DNA from: Saprospiraceae bacterium
Lineage (GTDB): Bacteria; Bacteroidota; Bacteroidia; Chitinophagales; Saprospiraceae
Assembly (NCBI GenBank): GCA_029263015.1
Contig: JAJCYI010000027.1
Location: forward strand, 1-64,000
Length of the DNA: 64,000 nt
Reading direction: 5' to 3'
Positions within the stretch are counted from its first letter, which is position 1. Each line of letters begins with the position of its first letter. The position numbers and the translations under genes are program-made. Below the pieces are notes generated by a model that worked only from the letters and a program-made list of their open reading frames with translations, had not been told where the DNA came from and did no database searches. This document shows, piece after piece, positions 35,493 to 43,923 of this stretch.

Positions 35493-37193
35493 ATGAAACT
35501 AACCCTCTTGGCAGTCGCCATACTGTGCAGTAGTTTTCTATACCTGCATGAAACCAGCACCACCCTTTCACCAAAACAAACTTCTGATTTTTTTGCAGCG
35601 CCGCCGTTGGCAGATTCCTATAAAGCAAAAATAGCACAGGAAGTCTTCCAAAAACTAAAAGCGGCCAAAGGGGATTTTCGCTCCCGCAAGCCAGAGTTGC
35701 ACCTCGTTGAGTCAACGGGCATGGGCATCGCGGCTGCATTCCCATTGACCGGGGTGATAAAACTGGAAGAAAAAGGCTATGACCTTTGCACGGAATTTGG
35801 TGCGGACTCGCTGAATGCGCTGGCCATCCTCCTTGCCCATGAGTTGGTTCACTGCTATGAGCGGCATAATTGGGAAAATCTGTTTGCCTGGGAGTACAGC
35901 CATACCAGCATGAAAAATGCGGTCAGCAATGAACAGAAAAAAGATGAAATACAGGCCGATTACCTTGGAGGCATATTGGCTTATCAGGCTGGTTTTAAGG
36001 TATTTGGAGTCATGGGTGAATTTCTCGACAAGGTTTATTCAACCTATCGTCTAACAGATGAAAACATGTCGAACTACCCTGGATTGGAACAGCGGAAATT
36101 GTTTGCCGTGGAATCGGAAGATAAGTTCAGGTATTTTTCAAACCTCTTTGAAATGGCCAACCTACTGACTGTAAAAGGGGAATATGACGATGCCCTTGCC
36201 TATTACGAAGAGGTGTTGCACGATTTTAACAGCAGGGAAGTCTATAACAACATTGGGGTGGTTTCCTTACAATCGGCACTGCAACATTTTTCACCCAAAC
36301 AAAACAAATTTGCCTATCCGATCGAACTGGATGTGGTGTCCCGAATGAGCAGGGGAGGTAAGGGTGCCATCGACCTGGAATACAGGGAGCGCAAGTTACT
36401 CGATGCCCTATTTTATTTTGAAAATGCCAAACATTTCGACCCAACCTACCCAATTGCCCACCTGAACAAGGCCTGCACCAATGCGCTGCTCGGCATTGCC
36501 AATCCTGCAACAAGTAACCTGGAATGGAGTGACGCCAAAGTATCAGCAAACCGGGCCATCCAGATGTCAGCGGGCAAACCAGAATGGAAGAGCACTTTGT
36601 CGGACGGACATGTGATGTTAGGCATTTTATCGGCCTTAAAAGAACAGAATGAAGAAGCTCTCCAGTACTTTGACAAGGCGTTGGCAATAGACAATAATCA
36701 CGTTTTGGCAAAAGCCAATAAAAGTGTTTTGGGCGCAGGTAATAGCCCTTTTAGCAGTACTGGAAATTTGCAAGCAGGAAACGAAACCATTGACGGAACT
36801 CCATTCTCTGAAATGGATTTTGGTGACAGCAACGTCAAATTCAAACTCAAGAAGTCATTGACCGATTCGATTGTCCTGTGGCGAAAGGAATTGCCAAATT
36901 CTTACGTGCTCGCACATGAATCTATCAAAGGCGATCCCTCCTCCGCCGAATCAACTTTCCATCTTTTTCATTTGACCGAAGAAGGTTATGAGGGGGAAAC
37001 ACTGGAAGGCATTTCCCTCAAAAATGGCACTTACAGCGTGATCCTTGAAAAATATGGCCAGCCTCATGAGCAGTTCCGATTGGGCAACGGCGCATTACTC
37101 CATTATGAATACAAAAACCAAGAACTGATCTTTCGACTTGGGCCAGATGGGAATTTGATGCAATGGTGTATTTATCAGCAGCCTAACAGTTAG
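35493..37193 (+). CDS. M48-like zinc metallopeptidase with TPR region
   Basis: A 566-residue protein starting at the ATG at 35493, which opens a signal-like N-terminus (MKLTLLAVAILCSSFLYLHE). The zinc motif HELVH (His116, Glu117, His120) in LAILLAHELVHCYERH and the downstream ExxAD motif in KDEIQADYLGG (Glu152) fit family M48. From about residue 210 the protein is TPR-like (DDALAYYEEVLHDFNSREVYNNIGVVSL, EEALQYFDKALAIDNNHVLAK). The C-terminal 60 residues (NGTYSVILEKYGQPHEQFRLGN..LIFRLGPDGNLMQWCIYQQ) recur as a degenerate copy at 38462-38638. It may process envelope proteins together with the divergent caspase-TPR protein; that link is inferred from adjacency. Confidence 0.82.
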   Translation: MKLTLLAVAILCSSFLYLHETSTTLSPKQTSDFFAAPPLADSYKAKIAQEVFQKLKAAKGDFRSRKPELHLVESTGMGIAAAFPLTGVIKLEEKGYDLCTEFGADSLNALAILLAHELVHCYERHNWENLFAWEYSHTSMKNAVSNEQKKDEIQADYLGGILAYQAGFKVFGVMGEFLDKVYSTYRLTDENMSNYPGLEQRKLFAVESEDKFRYFSNLFEMANLLTVKGEYDDALAYYEEVLHDFNSREVYNNIGVVSLQSALQHFSPKQNKFAYPIELDVVSRMSRGGKGAIDLEYRERKLLDALFYFENAKHFDPTYPIAHLNKACTNALLGIANPATSNLEWSDAKVSANRAIQMSAGKPEWKSTLSDGHVMLGILSALKEQNEEALQYFDKALAIDNNHVLAKANKSVLGAGNSPFSSTGNLQAGNETIDGTPFSEMDFGDSNVKFKLKKSLTDSIVLWRKELPNSYVLAHESIKGDPSSAESTFHLFHLTEEGYEGETLEGISLKNGTYSVILEKYGQPHEQFRLGNGALLHYEYKNQELIFRLGPDGNLMQWCIYQQPNS

Positions 37194-37281
37194 CATTGGG
37201 CAGTGGGCAGTGGGCAGTGGGCAGTAAAAATCGGGAGAAGTAATCCTGCTATTAGAAAATATTATGATGGATATTTTTGGG
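37100..37281 (+). repeat. Direct repeat, copy A (gene end plus downstream)
   Basis: Covers the last 94 bases of the M48 gene, a (CAGTGGG)n heptad array (37194-37228) and about 55 bp downstream. It is nearly identical to copy B at 38546-38720. The two differ by a handful of substitutions and exactly one heptad unit. Confidence 0.9.
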
Positions 37282-37359
37282 TTCTAAGAACCAAAAACGT
37301 CAATACTATTTTACTCTTTTTAGGGAAAGGCTCGAAGGCTCCCTCAGTTCTCTCCTTTT

Positions 37360-37905
37360 TTAGGCCCTATATCTTATTGCATTCCTTACCATGGAACTTT
37401 CCTTTTTTCTTGTTTTACTATCTTTCTTTATTATGAATTCTTGTTTTTTTGTCACCAATTTCCACCAATATAATGCTGGTATCAATTCCCCTGAATGCTT
37501 CTCTAATCTATACATCAATTCAATATTGGGTTCTTCCCTGTCATTAATTATTCGACTTAGTCGTGTGTAATGAATACCTATATCTTCTGACAGCCGTTTC
37601 TTTGTCCTATTTAATATTCTCGCATATTCCTCAAGATGCTTTCCAAAACTTTTTTCGTCTGCAAACACCTCTTCTTTTATATAATCTGCCAATAGAAACT
37701 TAAACCTCAACAACTCGGAATAAACCCTTTGCTCTTCTGTCCGTTCCCGCAATAATTTACGCCTAAATGCCAATAGTTCTTCATTCGATTTTTCCTTTTC
37801 TTCTCCTGTCAAATCTTTTGGGATCAACATCGAATCTGCTATTTCAGCATCTGTATATTTCTTTCGCAGCTCGTTATATAATTTTTCATATTTCTTCATC
37901 TCCAA
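37360..37905 (-). CDS. HTH (XRE-like) protein, putative antitoxin
   Basis: A 181-residue basic, helical protein. A helix-turn-helix sits at about residues 108-150 (NRTKKRLSEDIGIHYTRLSRIINDREEPNIELMYRLEKH split around the turn IHYTR), like HigA/XRE regulators. The N-terminal 90 residues are charged helices that could bind a partner. It overlaps the end of the upstream GNAT gene by 12-20 bp depending on which of two close ATGs is used, so the genes are translationally coupled. The gene order, overlap and small size fit a toxin-antitoxin operon in which this protein represses the promoter and blocks the acetyltransferase. It is AT-rich compared with the flanks. Confidence 0.68.
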   Translation of the reverse strand: MEMKKYEKLYNELRKKYTDAEIADSMLIPKDLTGEEKEKSNEELLAFRRKLLRERTEEQRVYSELLRFKFLLADYIKEEVFADEKSFGKHLEEYARILNRTKKRLSEDIGIHYTRLSRIINDREEPNIELMYRLEKHSGELIPALYWWKLVTKKQEFIIKKDSKTRKKESSMVRNAIRYRA

Positions 37906-38377
37906 TATATTTTTGTATTAGTGAATTCGACGCCCCTTCAAAGACTGCCAATTGATTTCCCATTTCAATAAACCCATAAGTTTCTTGGTAATATCTGACC
38001 AGCATTGTTTTTGGTGTCAATGATACAAAACCATCATATCCTCTCTTGAACGATATCCGACATGCGTAACCAATCAAACAACCAGGAATGTTTTGTATCG
38101 ACTTGCCCTTTCCTCTATAATTTTTTGATGATTCTATCAAATTTATGTGTATCCGCAATTCTTCCGGTACATCTATTATTGACATTATTCCCAAAAGCTC
38201 TTTCTGCTTTTGTAACCTTATTATGAAAACGTGGTTCTGTGATTCCGTACTCCAATCGAATGTAAAACCCTTATGACCCTTCAGCTTTTCCACCTCTTTT
38301 TCGGTCAATCTCAATATGACTCCTTTTAGCTTTTCTCCCGTCTTGGCATCTATTAGTTTCATAGCGTGTCTAATCAA
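37886..38377 (-). CDS. GNAT-fold acetyltransferase-like protein, putative toxin
   Basis: A 163-residue protein. Its acetyl-CoA-binding motif resembles GNAT motif A (NLIESSKNYRGKGKSIQNIP, residues 79-98; compare R/Q-x-x-G-x-G/A), followed by the helix LIGYACRISFKRGYDGFVSL and motif B-like MLVRYYQETYGFIEMGNQL. Two starts are possible (38377 or 38362). First gene of a two-gene operon with an HTH protein. GNAT toxins such as TacT and AtaT acetylate charged tRNAs and usually pair with ribbon-helix-helix antitoxins; pairing with an XRE-like partner is less familiar. The toxin role is inferred from arrangement only. Confidence 0.62.
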   Translation of the reverse strand: MIRHAMKLIDAKTGEKLKGVILRLTEKEVEKLKGHKGFTFDWSTESQNHVFIIRLQKQKELLGIMSIIDVPEELRIHINLIESSKNYRGKGKSIQNIPGCLIGYACRISFKRGYDGFVSLTPKTMLVRYYQETYGFIEMGNQLAVFEGASNSLIQKYIGDEEI

Positions 38378-38461
38378 TTATCCTATTGCAAATATAATTA
38401 AACATATTTACGTAAACAATAAACATCGTTGATCTTTGCCCCTATGGCAGATAACCCCAGC

Positions 38462-38638
38462 TTTCATTTGACGGAAGAAGGCTACGAGGGGAAATGGAAC
38501 TTACTAATTGATTTCGGGAAAATACGGCAAGGCACACAAACAGTTCCATTATGAATACAAAAACCAAGAACTGATCTTTCGACTTGGGCCAGATGGGAAT
38601 TTGATGCAATGGTGTATTTACCAGCAGCCGGACAGTTA
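38462..38638 (+). pseudogene. Degenerate copy of the C-terminal end of the M48-TPR gene
   Basis: Begins TTTCATTTGAC(G)GAAGAAGG, matching the M48 gene near 36967, then shows two internal deletions and a frameshift. The frame entered from the 5' side hits TGA at CCATTATGA. The last 90 bases are almost identical to the intact gene and end in the same stop codon and heptads. It looks like the remnant of a tandem paralogue or of a partial duplication. Confidence 0.85.
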
Positions 38639-38720
38639 GCAGTGGGCAGTGGGCAGTGGGCAGTAAAAATCGGGAGAGGTAACCCAGCTATTAGAAAATA
38701 TTATGATGGAGTTTTTTGGG
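38546..38720 (+). repeat. Direct repeat, copy B
   Basis: Partner of copy A, 1.4 kb apart in the same orientation, including its own (CAGTGGG)n heptads at 38640-38667. Recombination between the copies would delete the GNAT/HTH pair and restore one intact gene end. From here to the next gene (about 190 bp) only another stray GCAGTGGGCAGT is visible. Confidence 0.88.
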
Positions 38721-38913
38721 AGGGGGAGTAGTGCTAATAGAGGGCGATTTGCAGTGGGCAGTGACAGCGAGGGTTGGGTCTGACATTTTACCTTTATCTG
38801 ATAGGGGGTTAATAGAAACGTGGGATTTCTTTAACTCGATATGGGAATCAAATTCCTCCAAACCTTTGGCTAACGGTCTTAATAAACTGCGTTTTAATGC
38901 AGTTTATTTATTG

Positions 38914-40461
38914 TTAGCGGTATTTGTTCTTTAATTCTTTGATATGTGTCTTATAGAAATTTTTGAAATCTTCCGTTGGAGATTCACAGAGGTATATCTT
39001 TGTCCCATCATCCCTAAAATATTTATTATCTATTGTTGTTTTTAGTTCCACTTCTCTGAACCACTGGGACAAAAGAATATCTTTATTTATATCATCAACA
39101 CCTGAATCTACCCAGATCATATAATCTTTAGAAAGGCTATCGGGTGCCCAGAATGTAAAACTACTTCCATCAACTGAAAATGGTTGGGGAATATTATTGT
39201 CCTTGCCATAAAACATTACAGAACCGGCTTGACAATAGTTATCACAATAAATATCGCAGTTGTTTCTGTTTTCCTGGTCCAGACCCATATAAATATCTTC
39301 CACCTTTTGCCCTATTTCTTTCCAGCCTGTCATATTTGCCAAGGCCTGTGGTATATCACGATTAATCCCATCTTCCCATCTGTATGCACCTTCATTAACA
39401 GATTTCTCGAAAGTGGTTAGTGACATTGAATGCGAACGGTAGATGTACAAGGGGACAAACATTAGGACTACCAGTAAACCAAAAAAATATATTGAATGTT
39501 TTCTAATGTACTTTTCAAAAAAATAAGCTCCAAATACAAATAAAATTGGATAAATGCCCATCGCATAATATGATTTGCCGCTACCTGCAAGCATCAACAC
39601 AATTACCAAAATGTACATAATTCCAAACAACCTGTATTGCATTTCTTTTCTATGGAATAATAAAACCAGTAGCCCACCAAACCAAATAAACAGTGCGTGC
39701 AAATTGTTTGTTAATTGTTCAAGAAGAAAATCTGAAGGGCGTATGTGCACCAGTTGTGTTTCCCTTAATTCGGACATATGAGACAAAATGGGCCAGTTAT
39801 GTTGATATTGCCAAATAAGGTTTGGTAAGATAATAGCAAAACCAATGACCAAAGCAATAAGAAAATATTTGGATATGTAAAGATGTCTATGTTTGGAAAC
39901 CAACAACGAAATCGCAAAAGCTGCATAGAAGAAAACAATGGAGTATTTATTTAAAAAGGCAAATCCAAATACTATTGCAATCCAAATCCAGATTTTGGGA
40001 TTGTTTCGCCTTATCATTACCAATATTAAGTATCCGGAAAGCAACCAATATAAATAATTAAATGATATAGGTTGAAACCCTGTGTTCGTATTTAGGTAAA
40101 TATGGGATAATAAATAGGAGAGACTCGCCAGGGAGATCGCTATTTTTTTACCTCCCAGTTCTTTAACAGCTAGACCTATAATAATCAAAGTGATTCCACC
40201 AATCAATGCCGGAAAGAACCGTAGTGCAAATGCTGTATTGCCGAAAATTAATGTTGCAATTTTCCCAAAAACAGCTATGGAGGGAGCAACTGAAATATAC
40301 CCCCATGCAAGATGCTCGCTTTGTGCATAATATAGATAAGCATCCCCGTGTAACTCAAAGTTCGAGAATGTAAAAAAATGAAATAGGATTTTCACTGAAG
40401 CAAAAAACAATATTAATTGCCATTCGCTTGAGATTACAAAAGTGGATCTGTTTAACTTCAT
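38914..40461 (-). CDS. Polytopic PMT/GT39-type glycosyltransferase
   Basis: A 515-residue integral membrane protein with about ten hydrophobic helices. The first periplasmic loop carries the acidic motif FELHGDAYLYYAQSEHLAWG, typical of the dolichyl-phosphate-mannose transferase/ArnT superfamily (PMT_2). A conserved NKYSIVFFYAAFA segment and the C-terminal soluble domain (about 370-515) also fit. Such enzymes transfer a sugar from a polyprenyl-phosphate carrier to lipid or protein at the outer face of the inner membrane. No other glycosylation genes are adjacent, so donor and acceptor are unknown. The gene is AT-rich. It probably stands alone. Confidence 0.82.
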   Translation of the reverse strand: MKLNRSTFVISSEWQLILFFASVKILFHFFTFSNFELHGDAYLYYAQSEHLAWGYISVAPSIAVFGKIATLIFGNTAFALRFFPALIGGITLIIIGLAVKELGGKKIAISLASLSYLLSHIYLNTNTGFQPISFNYLYWLLSGYLILVMIRRNNPKIWIWIAIVFGFAFLNKYSIVFFYAAFAISLLVSKHRHLYISKYFLIALVIGFAIILPNLIWQYQHNWPILSHMSELRETQLVHIRPSDFLLEQLTNNLHALFIWFGGLLVLLFHRKEMQYRLFGIMYILVIVLMLAGSGKSYYAMGIYPILFVFGAYFFEKYIRKHSIYFFGLLVVLMFVPLYIYRSHSMSLTTFEKSVNEGAYRWEDGINRDIPQALANMTGWKEIGQKVEDIYMGLDQENRNNCDIYCDNYCQAGSVMFYGKDNNIPQPFSVDGSSFTFWAPDSLSKDYMIWVDSGVDDINKDILLSQWFREVELKTTIDNKYFRDDGTKIYLCESPTEDFKNFYKTHIKELKNKYR

Positions 40462-40748
40462 TTTTTGCTCATTACCGCTAACATCCCGCTATCCACAACC
40501 CTTCATCCCTATTGCGTTTACCGATGAGTTGTGTTTAGCGGCGAGTTAGGTTTATTTCCGCAATAGATAGAGGCTAAAATAGCGATTCATTATATCGAAT
40601 CAAAAGGGCTTTCGAAGCTTTTATTATTCGCATTAAATATATGGGGTTAAATCTAACGGTTCATGATGAGAATCTGAAAAATGGTCTGAGTAAAGGGAAA
40701 CGTGGGGTTTAGTTAACCTATTCAGAAAGTCCATTTGCTTAGAAATAC
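40462..40748. other. Intergenic region without recognised features
   Basis: About 290 bp between two minus-strand genes. It has moderate composition and no ORF, clear hairpin or promoter that I can support. Confidence 0.4.
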
Positions 40749-43418
40749 CTATCCTTTTATTATCCGCTTTGTGATGGATTGATTCCCATTACTCATTTCT
40801 ATAAAATATAACCCACTTGGCAAGCCGGAAAGGTCAATTTGCCCACCAGTTACAAAGGTTTGGCTGTGGATCAACATACCAACAGCATTTCTTATGTTGA
40901 CATTCCATTTATCTAAATCGTTTCCTTTGATTTGAATAATTCCGTTTGTAGGATTTGGATAAATTTGAATGCCGTCATTACTGGTTAGGTTTTCTTTGAT
41001 AGATACAGGCGTCTGACAAGCAGTTTCGATTTCTTCTACACTGTTGCATCCGGGGTCATTCGATTGAATAGTATAATTTCCGCCATTTTCGAGGTACTTG
41101 CAAATGCTTGGAACATCACAAATGCTAAGAAAACCATTGAACCTAATCCACAAATCAAAACCTAAAAGCTCAACGTTATCCAGACCTGTGAGACTTGCAA
41201 GAGCGTCGTTGTCATAAATATAAAGTCCTCCTCCTAAAGTTAGAAGATTCTCCAAAGCAGATAAATCAACTAAAGAGGAATTTTTTTCAGCTCTTAAGGA
41301 ACCATTAATTTTATAAAGACTTTCCAGTCCAGAAAAATTAACCAAGGAGGAATTTTCCTCTGTTGTAAAAGAGCCATTAATTTTATACAGATCTTCCATT
41401 CCAGAAAAATTCTGAAAGTTATCATTGTTCATAATCCATAAATTATCTTCAATAGATTTGAGGTTTTCCAAACCAGAAAAATTAACCAAAGCGGAATTGT
41501 TCTCCGCAGTCAAAGAACCATTAATTTCATACAGATTCTCCAAACCAGAAAAATTAACCAAAGCGGAATTGTTCTCTGCTTTTAAGGAACCATTAATTTC
41601 ATACAGGCTCCCTAATCCTGAAAAATCAACCAGCCCGACATTTTCCCTGATGAATAAATCACCCCCAATAGAATGGAGGTTTTCCATTCCGGAAAAATTC
41701 TGAATATTGTCATTCCCTCTGATAGATAAACTACCCCCAATAGAATGGAGGTTTTCCATTCCGGAAAAATTCTGAAGAGTGTCATTTCCACTGATAGATA
41801 AATTACCTTCAATAGAATGGAGGTTTTCCATTCCGGAAAAATTTTGAATATTGTCATTCCCACTGATAGATAAACTACCTTCAAAAGAATTGAGGTTTTC
41901 TATTCCGGATAAATCAACCAGCCCGTCATTATCATGGATGGTCAGGTTTACACTAAATGGTTGTACGAATTCAAGACCCGTCAAATCCGTCAAATTATGA
42001 TTTTCGGCAATAAGAATGCTTTCACCTATATAAGATATGGTATCCAAGCCACTCAGAGAAATTAGGCCACTATTATTAGAAATAGTCAATTCTTCAATAT
42101 CGAAAGGCTTGCTTATATCACTTAATGAAATTAAGCTATTGTTGTTATCAACTGTAAATCCCCATACATATTCAAGGTTATTCATCCCAGCCAATGAGAC
42201 CAAAGCACCATTATTTGAAATTGTAAAATTCCTGATATCATGCACCCAAGAGGGTCCGCCAAGATGCCAAAAACATGTACCCTCTCCGACATAAGAAAGT
42301 GATTCCAGACCATTCAGATCATTCAATGCATCATTATTATTAATATTCAGACATCTTTTAACATAAGAAAGATTATTCAGGCCCTCCAGAGAATTCAAAA
42401 CACCATTGTTTTCAATACTTAGATAGTCTAAAGAATCCAGACTGGGCATTCCATTAAGAGAAATTATATTATCATTGTTTCTTATTTCAAGGCCTTTATA
42501 TGTGTGATAACTACCATTTTCGTGCTTATCATAGCAAGTACCAACTTTTGATAAACTATCTAAACCAGCCAAAGAGGCCAGGGAGTCATTTTCTATGATT
42601 TCGACACATCCCTGTACAGTATTCAAATTGTTTAGACCTTCAAGAGTAGTTATTGTGGGATTATTACTTATTTCCAAACCAGTCTGATAGAACGCATACG
42701 ACCCAATTGATTTTACGCATTTCCCTACGTATAATAGATTTTCCAATCCAGTTAGCGATGACAAAGATGGATTATCATTTATGTATAAACATAATTTAAC
42801 CGAGTCTAGGCTGTTCAATCCATTTAATGAGACTAATGAGGTATTCGCGTGGATGATGAGGTTTCCTTCGACTTTGTCAAGGCTAACCAACCCACCTACA
42901 GAAGTTAGGGAAGGATTATCCTGAATCACCAGGCCGAAAGATAGATTTATAGAGGTGCTAAAATCATCGTATCTACCAACATAGGCCAAACTTTCCAATC
43001 CTTTTAAAGAGCTGAGAGAATAATTAAATGCAATAATACAACTCATCATTACCGAATCAAGATTGTTCAATCCGCTTAATGAGTCTAAAGAGTAATTATC
43101 CAGAATCATGAGGTTCCCTTCAACCTTTTCAAGACTATCCAGGCCACACAAAGAAGTTAAAGACGGATTAAGCCAAATGAACAGTGAATCCTTTATTAAG
43201 GAAATTCCAATTAGGCTATCCAAGTTGTTAATATCCTCTCCTGAAATAATGACAGAACCTGGTATTTCAGTGCAATCCGGATAATTGATTGGAAAATTGT
43301 CAATGTCAGCCTGGTTGGAAAAGGTGATGCTACCATCTAGCATGCAGTCATCTTGTGCAGAGATTTCAGAAATAATTGGTAAGGAGACGAGTACAAGGAG
43401 AAATAGGTGCTTTTTCAT
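40749..43418 (-). CDS. Leucine-rich-repeat surface protein with T9SS sorting domain
   Basis: An 889-residue exported protein. The ATG at 43418 starts the signal peptide (MKKHLFLLVLVSLPIISEISAQ). It opens with a cysteine and SITFSNQADIDNFPINYPDC. About thirty LRR-like units of the receptor-L-domain type follow (SLxSLxGLxNLxxVxGxLxIxxN). Between about residues 510 and 710 the repeats become near-identical 24-residue units (NFSGMENLHSIEGNLSISGN). A cysteine-bounded cap (ICDVPSICKYLENGG...DPGC) and a type A T9SS domain (IQIYPNPTNGIIQIKG...GLYFIEMSNG) close it. It is probably a surface-exposed binding protein; the ligand is unknown. Confidence 0.88.
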   Translation of the reverse strand: MKKHLFLLVLVSLPIISEISAQDDCMLDGSITFSNQADIDNFPINYPDCTEIPGSVIISGEDINNLDSLIGISLIKDSLFIWLNPSLTSLCGLDSLEKVEGNLMILDNYSLDSLSGLNNLDSVMMSCIIAFNYSLSSLKGLESLAYVGRYDDFSTSINLSFGLVIQDNPSLTSVGGLVSLDKVEGNLIIHANTSLVSLNGLNSLDSVKLCLYINDNPSLSSLTGLENLLYVGKCVKSIGSYAFYQTGLEISNNPTITTLEGLNNLNTVQGCVEIIENDSLASLAGLDSLSKVGTCYDKHENGSYHTYKGLEIRNNDNIISLNGMPSLDSLDYLSIENNGVLNSLEGLNNLSYVKRCLNINNNDALNDLNGLESLSYVGEGTCFWHLGGPSWVHDIRNFTISNNGALVSLAGMNNLEYVWGFTVDNNNSLISLSDISKPFDIEELTISNNSGLISLSGLDTISYIGESILIAENHNLTDLTGLEFVQPFSVNLTIHDNDGLVDLSGIENLNSFEGSLSISGNDNIQNFSGMENLHSIEGNLSISGNDTLQNFSGMENLHSIGGSLSIRGNDNIQNFSGMENLHSIGGDLFIRENVGLVDFSGLGSLYEINGSLKAENNSALVNFSGLENLYEINGSLTAENNSALVNFSGLENLKSIEDNLWIMNNDNFQNFSGMEDLYKINGSFTTEENSSLVNFSGLESLYKINGSLRAEKNSSLVDLSALENLLTLGGGLYIYDNDALASLTGLDNVELLGFDLWIRFNGFLSICDVPSICKYLENGGNYTIQSNDPGCNSVEEIETACQTPVSIKENLTSNDGIQIYPNPTNGIIQIKGNDLDKWNVNIRNAVGMLIHSQTFVTGGQIDLSGLPSGLYFIEMSNGNQSITKRIIKG

Positions 43419-43882
43419 GATGCGGGCATTTAATGAAAAGATAAGTGATGATGCTTTAAAGATAGCCAATTAAAAGCCATCCATACCTCAGGTTTTGTTG
43501 CAAATCCCTTCGTTTTTGTTTCAGAACTTGTTTATTGGGGATCTTGAGGGATAGAATATGGGAGGAGTATGGATCCAATCTGGCTTTTACAATTTTTATA
43601 GAAATTGCTGTTAATTAATTCCGGGGTTTGTTCTAACTACCCACAAATCATCTTATTTCGGTACAATCCCCACCTTTAAAGTCAATAATACTGGTTAAGC
43701 AAATCAAAGTCAATAAAAATCAAAAGCAAATGAGTTTACTTTACTTCATTGGCGCTGGTTTGCAACTAGGGGCATAGAGTGCGGACAGGCGTTCAAAATT
43801 GGCCACAGGACTCAGCCTTGCGTCAGCAGCGCATATTTCCCCAACTTGATTAAACCCCAGAATTTTCGATCTCGCAAATCCA

Positions 43883-43912
43883 GTGTTAGACGCCTTTCGA
43901 GGCGTCGAACAC
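43883..43912. repeat. REP-like hairpin related to 31681-31764
   Basis: GTGTTAGACGCC (43883-43894) pairs with GGCGTCGAACAC (43901-43912) with one mismatch. It sits 11 bp from the stop codon of the WD40-caspase gene. The rest of the 500-bp gap up to the LRR gene shows no gene or other clear feature. Confidence 0.75.
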
Positions 43913-43923
43913 CAGACATCCCC

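Noticed and set aside
38716-38934. 72-codon plus-strand ORF after the second direct repeat
   Set aside because: Its codons run through heptad-derived sequence (LQWAVTARVG) and it overlaps the glycosyltransferase end; no start context or family resemblance.
41600-42000. Regular repeats that could suggest a CRISPR array
   Set aside because: The 72-bp units are in-frame LRR coding repeats without unique spacers, and no cas genes are present.
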